NCBI GenBank assembly: GCA_021432635.1
Contig: MU270075.1
Span: forward strand, 62,001-126,000
Direction of reading: 5' to 3'
Source of the DNA: Thozetella sp. PMI_491
Taxonomy: Eukaryota; Ascomycota; Sordariomycetes; Chaetosphaeriales; Chaetosphaeriaceae
DNA: 64,000 nucleotides
The notes beneath the pieces are model-generated. The model saw only the letters and a list, made by a program, of their open reading frames with translations, ran no database searches and was not told the DNA's origin. A program made the position numbers and the translations under genes. This document shows positions 57,595 to 64,000 of this stretch, one piece after another; position 1 is the stretch's first letter, and each line of letters starts with the position of its first letter.

Positions 57595-58000
57595 TGACTT
57601 TATACCGCCGACATCAAAGGCGAACCTGGCAAAAATTATAACTAGGCTCCCCGGTGCCCCTTCGAATAACGGAGCCTTGCTTCGAATATCGTGTTTCGAC
57701 GATCCTGCGACAATCAATAACAAGGGGCGGAATGGCACCAAGATTGGTGGATGCCACTTGATAAGATGATGTGAGGCTGACTCGTAAAGCCGGGAACCTC
57801 GCGTTTTCTAAGGCAAGTGCTTAATCTCGGTAGAGTGATGGAGGCTCTCGTCTCGTATACCGAACCGGATGCCATTAACTCGCACATTCTTCCCTAGGAT
57901 GATATACGACATACGGCATGCGAAATATACGTTCGCGCAATGAAAACATAGTCTGCCGACTGGCTCCGCCATGTTTCAGCGGGGTTGTAGTATCTTACGG

Positions 58001-58047
58001 GTGGCGGAGTCGTTGCCTTGGTGGCGGAGTCGTTGCCTTGGTGGCGG
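58001..58047. repeat. 20-bp tandem repeat, 2.3 copies
   Basis: GTGGCGGAGTCGTTGCCTTG occurs twice head to tail, then a partial third copy GTGGCGG. Confidence 0.9.
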
Positions 58048-59248
58048 GTTCCGGACCTTTTTAATCTTTCTTAGTTTGGCGTTACTTAGAGTATTTTGGG
58101 GTATAGGAAGCCTCCCAAGTGACCAATTCACTGAGCGAGATACTGGAAACGGATCTTGCCCGAATTCAAGCTGATTCAGACAAGCGGCAGACAATCGGAC
58201 AGTAAATGCTGTCAACTAATCGATTGTCTCAGAGAATGTGGCCGCCGCTGTGCCCGTTTGGGAGTCTTGTCAGGATCCCCGCGCACAGCATCAAAGAGCC
58301 GTTTGCTTCTCTGATCAGCTCATGACATGATACGACCGAGTTTGACCGTGGGCCTGCAGGTTGAGGCTCCACGGAGCGGCCTGGCCCTTCCAAGGGATGT
58401 GAAGGGGTACGCACAGCTCGCGCTAGGCCTATGCAGAGTGTGACGGCGTGAAGGCAGCTAAACCCTTCCCTCACAACTCGAGATGCGAGCTTTGGAGAGG
58501 CTGTCATGAACGAGACATGTCCGTTTGGAGTTGTCCGAGTTTAGGCGCCATCAACGACAATCTCCTACAGAGCATAACAGTTTAGTGATTGCAGAGTTCT
58601 CTCCAATCTCCTCAAGGTATCATCGTGGACCTTTGTAGTATGTGGCACCGAATAACGGGAGGTCCCAAGCTCTAGGCTCCCCGCGATTAGATGTAAGTGT
58701 CTCCTCTGTTTAGATGGCAATCCTACTTTGGTACGCGTAGACCAACAAGCCAGCCGTGAGTGCGCAATTTCGGCCCCCTTTCCGCATGGCATCGTCACCT
58801 ATTGAAAAGCGATGGTCACAGTCCCGGGCGCAAAGTTGTTGTTGCTGGACTAGCTGTCAATCAGCACTGCAGGCGTGCTGAGGTGGTAGTTCACAGTTGG
58901 CCTATTGAAGAATAGTTGAATAGATAGTGGGGGTAGTTAGTCACGAGTATCAAGGATGTGTCCATTGCTACCAACAGCAAAGTTAAGAAGCAACAGCCGC
59001 GTAAAACGTTGGTGAAGCCGGTGTTTTGGGATAGGGCCAAGGGGCTAGTCATTAGGGTCAACGGACGGCTCCGAATAGAACTGCGCGTTTTGAGAGTGCC
59101 AATGAGGAAATGCCTTCTAGTAATGATCCTGCTTGAGGGCTTCGTCGCATTTTCAAAAAGGTTTCTAGTAACAGCGCCTATACACAACAATAAAGTCTTA
59201 ATAGTACACTACCCGAGTAACCCAGCCCTTATGTTCGTCATCCAGCAA

Positions 59249-60420
59249 CTAGTAAGTATTCTGTAAAAGACGCTCCGCCGCCCAATCACCCAACCACCAT
59301 TCCTTCGGCAGCTGTTCTAGGACCATACAGAAGTAGCAAAAGACCACCGAGGCCTTCTGTGGTGGACCAGGACAGCGAAGCACAGGCACGAAGCCTGATG
59401 ATGCCGTGGGTAACCAGATGAAAGCATGCGTCATCTCCTTGGTGTTTGGAAAGCCATGCAATGTGGCGACAATGCCATCAAGCTTATCTATGACTTTCTC
59501 GTATATGGGCCTGAGGGTGCCATCGTGCAGTGTCTGTAGCTTTTGCCGTAGTAGAGAAAAGTGCGTACTATAGTGGATACCCTGTCGTAGGGCGATGCAA
59601 TCGCCAGAGTATTGGATGATGGGGTTGATGATACTGTTACTGGTGTTAAGCGACGAAGCCTCGGCGGGATGTAATGTACCAAGAATAAGCTGATCCAGTC
59701 GGGGGTGTCATAGTTAGCAGCCCTTCCAAGAAGCAGTTCGTACGTCTTCTCTAAGTTGGAGATGACTGTTGTTGAGCATGAGCATGAGCATAGGAAGGAT
59801 TAAAACATTCGTAGCCTGGTGATATACCGTAGAATACTGTGAAAGTGGAAAAGATGAACAAGTTTTCGATTATTTCCGTATCCCCCACCCTCTTCAGGAA
59901 TAGGTAGCAAGTAGACAGCCTTCCGGGCGGCGAGATTGTGATACTCGAGTGCCCTTTCCTCTAACGCTTTGCTCCTCCCAGGCACGAGGGGCGCTAGGTG
60001 GAGCGCTGCCAGGGAGAGCATGGCAAGTGCGACAAAGTCGTAGAGAAGCGCCACGGTCACGAAGTTCCTCTGATAGAACAGTCGTAATGTCTGGTTGGGC
60101 GAGAAGGTTGCATGAGTCGACGCGTCCTAGTGATACATCGGCTCCATGTCCAGCATGTTGAGTGTCGCTGGTCCGAGGACTATGGAACTCAATGTGGTCC
60201 CAAATCTCTTCTGGCTGAATTGGTTATTCCTTCGAGGACGTCGCAGGTTGAGCTGTATTTCTGGAATCTACCACATCGTGGTTTCTGTTCGTCGCACTTG
60301 AGACTTGTTAGTTCCACGCTGCCGACTCGATGAGGGCCATTACCTTGATCTTGCGCGATTTGCAGATCGAACAACCTGGTCGGACCTTGAGATGCGATTG
60401 AGCTTAACGGAGCAACGACC
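59249..60420 (-). pseudogene. decayed UPC2-like Zn2Cys6 transcription factor
   Basis: Minus-strand pieces keep the order of this regulator class: CSICKSRKIK before a GTAATG donor (60343), then CDEQKPRCGRFQKYSSTC, MLSLAALHLAPLVPGRSK near 60,000, and VVFCYFCMVLEQLPKEWWLG near 59,320. The fifth zinc-binding Cys is Phe (CGRF where CGRC is expected). The frame stops shortly after the finger, no start ATG is in frame, and the middle blocks lie in different frames. I read it as a broken host gene. A less likely reading is a multi-exon gene with odd splice sites. Confidence 0.6.
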
Positions 60421-60837
60421 TAAATTGACGTCCATGTTGGTGTGAACATCGCCTTGAAGGCTTGAGAATCAGATCGTCATCGAAAATAGAGAAGTTGGAG
60501 TTAGCGATGGCGGCAAACTTTAGATGGCCGGCTATGTCGGGCTTAATTCGCCCAGTCGTTTCAGGGGGCAGAGACTGGAACAACATTTGCCCGACACTTA
60601 AAACCGCCACGCGCGCTGACTCTTGGCTTGATTTCACAGAGGCAATGTTCTTGTCCAGGGCGGTTCGTACTGACTTTCTTTCGTGAGGCATTTTATGGTC
60701 GGGATACTTGCCTTGGATACGAGGTACACCACGAGTCGATAGCGAACGGGTCCGTCAGAGCGCTGCCGGCGCAGAATAGGGAAGACAATTATCAGTTTCT
60801 TGTAAATGAATGCAAAGTAGTCCATGTGCTATGGGAA
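60421..60837. other. short spacer, no gene seen
   Basis: Holds the sequence between the decayed regulator's 5' end and the GH3 stop. Only chance frames are present. Confidence 0.4.
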
Positions 60838-63324
60838 TCAGAAAACTACAGATCCTTCTGCAATGACATCGCGGCTGGAGAATCCAACCTTGATAGCAAA
60901 CTGGCCTCTCGAGATTCGCCAATTCTGCGCGGCAACGTCCCAGAAACTCATGTCTTTCCTTGTAAGCATAAAAGATATTTCTTGGCTCTCATTGGGTGAG
61001 AGATTCTTTGTCTTGTCAAATCCTCGAAGCATCTTGACAGGAGTCCCGTGAGGCGCAGATTCAGGTAGGGACAGGTAGAGCTGCGGAACGGCGGCCCCTG
61101 CAACCTTACCCGTGTTGCGCACAGTGACGGTAACCTTGACCAATAGTTCGAATAAAGCCGGATTACCACCAGGCTGGGTCGGACGATCCGGCGGGAGGGA
61201 AGAAACATCTCGCATGAGTTTGGACACGGAGTTGAGCTGTAGACTGAAAGTAGTGTAGCTCAGGCCAAACCCGAACTCGAACCGTGGTTTGATGTCGCTT
61301 TCATCGAAGTGCCGGTAGTCAGTGTACAGGCCTTCGTCGAAATTGGACTGCCATGCGTGTTTATCGGTAGAGCCAGTCAAGTTGATGATTGGCGCGTTAT
61401 AATCAGATTCAAGGTAGGCAATAGTGTATGGAAGTTTGCCACTCGGGTTCACGTCGCCCCAAAGAATATCCGCGATAGAGTTGCCTATTTCCTGACCTGG
61501 TAGGTGGGCAGCAACGATTGCTGTGACGTTTGGGTTATCTGCCCAAGGCATGGTATTAGCCCCGCCTGTGTGTGAGATAACAATCGTGTTATTACATCGC
61601 TGGCTGACGATGTCAATGACCGTGTTGCCACCCCAATCAAAGTCGAGGCTTATGCGGTCGCTCCCTTCACTGATGTAGCTCTTAACGAACACGAGACAAG
61701 CCTCAGGTGGGGGGTAGATGCTTCCGATGTTGCCAGCGACTGCCTTGTTGTCCAGGATGTACTGGGTCAAGCCACTCCCCATCCGCGATTGGATCGCTTG
61801 CAATGGCGATACGAAGTACGAGAAACGACCTGTTCCAGATCCACCGCCTTGGGCGTTGCCACCCAAGTCAGGACCAGTGGGGTCAAGGGGGTCTAGTGCG
61901 AATTGACCCTGGCTCAAGTCGGCCGCATCATTACCGAAAACGGCGATGTTTTTCGGGTTCTTGAGCGGCAGCACGTCTTTGTTCTTGAGGAGGACTGCAC
62001 CAGCTGCACCCAACGCCCGAACAAATTTCCCATGATCCATGCGGACGTCACGGTTCTTAGTCCCGCCGATATTCCACAGAGGGATCTCATCGGGCGTTGC
62101 GGGCTTGAAAATAGTGTTTCCCGTGGCCGCGGACGATTGCGTCTTGAACTCGTTCAGGCTGAGGTCGAGAGGGGGGAAGCCAGATTGGTTCTGTTGGAAG
62201 CGAAAGTACGGCGTCATGATACGTCGAACCATGTCGTCAAGGCGCTCCTCGGAAACATCACCGTTCTTAACGTACTGCGATATGTTCATGAAGTATGGCG
62301 AAGCCCGGCCGCCCGGCATGTTCAGGTCAAGTCCTGCGTTGATTGCAGGGGCTCCGGAATGTGTCGCGAACCAGTCCGAGAAGACGGAGCCCTGGAATCC
62401 TAACTCGCCTTTCAGAAGACCGTTGAGCGCTTTGGGATTCTCGCACGCATGCGTCTGGTTCAACAACTGATAGGAACACATGACATGGCTGACACCAGCG
62501 CGGATGGCGTCCGCAAATGGCCACATGTAAAGCTCATGCATGGTGCGGTCATCAATGTTCGAACTTAGAGCCTCTTGTATGATTGTTCCATCATCGCGCA
62601 TTGACGGGTTTCGCATAGTTTCTTGCTCGTTGCCGATCCAGTGCTTGATTGTAGATTGCACACCCTGCTCGTTAAATCCGGCGATGGTCTCGGAGACGGC
62701 GATGCCAGCAAGGTACGGATCGGTGCCAAATCCTTCCCAGTTGCGTCCGCCTAGGGCAGACCGGCCAAGAGGTCCTGCGACGGGTCTTCATAGCACAGAG
62801 GTTAGTGGCTATAGTAACACGCGGGTCTCTATAACTGGGACTTACGACAAGGCAATATTGATTCCCTTGGCTCGGAACTCTTTTGCCATAAGAATCCCAC
62901 GCTTTCGAATCATGTGCCTGTCAAAGCTTGCGCCAGCTGTAATACCTGCCGGAAAGATGGTGATATAGTCGGTCTCTCTGACGCCTAGAGGGGAATCTTG
63001 AAGGCATATGCCCTTGAAATTGACGCGAGGAATCGGTGCGACGTTTCCACCGCACGGCCCATCGCTGCCGTCAACCAGACGTGCTTTCTCTTCGAGGGTG
63101 AGCTTGGAGATAAATTCATTCGTGGTGGCCATTACATCTATAGATTCATTCGTGCCTGCCATAGCAGCTTTTGCCTGGGTTAGTCTCAGTCGGAACCTCA
63201 TAGTTGCCTGCTTGAACGACTCACGGGAGGGATAGATGGGAATGGTCTGAAAGAGAGAGTTATTCTGCGGTGCACCGAGAACGGTAGACGCCAACAGGAC
63301 GAGGAAGCAAAGAATACGAGCCAT
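60838..63324 (-). CDS. secreted GH3 family beta-glucosidase
   Basis: Two exons, 63324-62846 and 62785-60838, give 808 aa. A signal peptide (MARILCFLVLLASTVLGAP) precedes the (beta/alpha)8 domain: KLTLEEKARLVDGSDGPCGG, FPAGITAGASFDR, GRNWEGFGTDPYLAG, IKHWIGNEQE and HVMCSYQLLN. Nucleophile Asp297 sits in GSVFSDWFATHSG. The alpha/beta sandwich follows (KNIAVFGNDA, TIVISHTGGANTMPW, GDVNPSGKLP), then FEFGFGLSYTTF and a C-terminal fibronectin-III-like domain. It releases glucose from cellobiose or other beta-glucosides outside the cell. The only intron needs a TATGAAG acceptor (62786); nearer TAG sites would bring in a stop. Confidence 0.9.
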
Positions 63325-63620
63325 GGCTTAAATGTAGCGGTAGCGATGAGTGTGAAGGTGTTTGTTCACGGCCTGGGGGAATTTGGGCTTCCTTTCCACT
63401 TATACTTGGTGCTCAAGGGGCTAATTCTTCTACAGAACCTTGCTCGATTTTTTTGTTTAAAAAAAAATCATACGCGCTTGCGGGCCTTGTTTACTGCTCG
63501 TGGTTCCGAAGAGCTCGGATCAGCATCGGTGCATTTAGGCAAACGTCATCTACTGCCTTGCATCCTCGTATCAGGCCCTCAGAATCTTGTTGGGGAAATC
63601 ACTGACATCTAGGCTGACCG

Positions 63621-63651
<31 letters not shown>

Positions 63652-64000
63652 GATGAACAAGCCAAGCGTCATTCAAAGGAGGCACGCGACACAAGGAAAG
63701 ATGCGAGGTATGTCCGACAGACTACCATGGGCACTAGTAACGTAGAGGTTACCTCCGAAGTTTCTGCTAGAGGGTCGATGGCAATCTGCGATATTGGTGG
63801 TCAAATGACGACCATATCGTTAGAGTTCAACATGGTTGGCAGGGGGCATCGCAAATAGGCGATCCCTATGTCCCCAGCGCCGTGGGCCCGGGGTCGTCCT
63901 TACTTCCGTATTTAATACGAAATACTTCCTGTACGCCTCGCAAACCCACACACATACACCGAAGATTTTTCATCAATACATTATCGGAGGAAGGCACCCA
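63325..64000. other. right-edge stretch without a gene
   Basis: Promoter side of the GH3 gene, then the poly-C run. Nothing coding is recognised. Confidence 0.4.
63621..63647. repeat. 27-base poly-C run
   Basis: Twenty-seven consecutive C, preceded by CCG. It may be a real homopolymer or an assembly artefact; length in the organism is uncertain. Confidence 0.9.

Larger units (their letters stand above)
57507..59248. other. intergenic region with tandem repeats
   Basis: Contains the erg24-like promoter with the 23-bp repeat, a TCGTATA word at 57,853 and the 20-bp repeat at 58,001. No gene is supported; a plus frame at 58,958-59,266 (102 codons) has no recognised feature. Confidence 0.45.

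Overview
The window looks like nuclear DNA of a filamentous ascomycete (Pezizomycotina). Genes carry short introns (about 44-117 nt) with GT...CTNAY-like...AG signals. Families typical of this group are present: a HET domain, UPC2-like Zn2Cys6 regulators, a rhodopsin/PTH11-like membrane protein, RTA1, an S53 sedolisin, secreted GH1 and GH3 beta-glucosidases and fungal dynamin. About 20 genes or gene remnants can be supported. Exon coordinates were worked out by eye from frame, splice consensus and family motifs, so single junctions may be off by a base or two.

Layout. (1) 1-10 kb: three genes share one degenerate C2H2-like zinc-finger module (a CPFY or CPCY start, a K/VQH block, a P.CP.C pair, H.....C, then a W[F].IWD block). 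In the first the module is spliced onto a complete HET domain. The second, on the minus strand, has a (PLE)n repeat and a Q-rich tail. The third has an acidic linker. This is a candidate allorecognition or regulatory cluster. (2) 11-15 kb: a small secreted protein and a secreted GH1 beta-glucosidase with a long N-terminal extension. (3) 16-20.5 kb: a UPC2-like Zn2Cys6 regulator and a dynamin-family GTPase. (4) 21.7-28.2 kb: a secreted amidase-signature protein, a small secreted protein and an eight-exon S53 peptidase. (5) 28-35 kb: gene-poor, with a short Cys/His-rich protein, an orphan retropepsin-like domain (possible retroelement fossil) and diverged repeats. (6) 35.7-40.5 kb: a Ser/Thr-rich secreted protein gene with a long C tract and a 7-TM rhodopsin-domain protein. 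(7) 43-43.7 kb: a secreted EthD-like protein, followed by an AT-rich stretch with a LINE RNase H fragment. (8) 46.4-57.5 kb: a run of lipid/sterol genes, namely an 867-aa sterol 3-beta-glucosyltransferase-like protein, an RTA1-family membrane protein, a second UPC2-like regulator and an ERG24-type sterol C-14 reductase. (9) 59-63.3 kb: a decayed third UPC2-like regulator and a secreted GH3 beta-glucosidase, then a 27-base poly-C run.

The two observations most worth following are the HET/zinc-finger locus at the left end and the sterol gene group at 46-57 kb. The latter combines an enzyme, a glycosyltransferase, a sterol-resistance-type transporter family and a sterol-type regulator in about 11 kb. 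Several genes also need GC 5' splice sites or AAG 3' splice sites to keep conserved motifs in frame.
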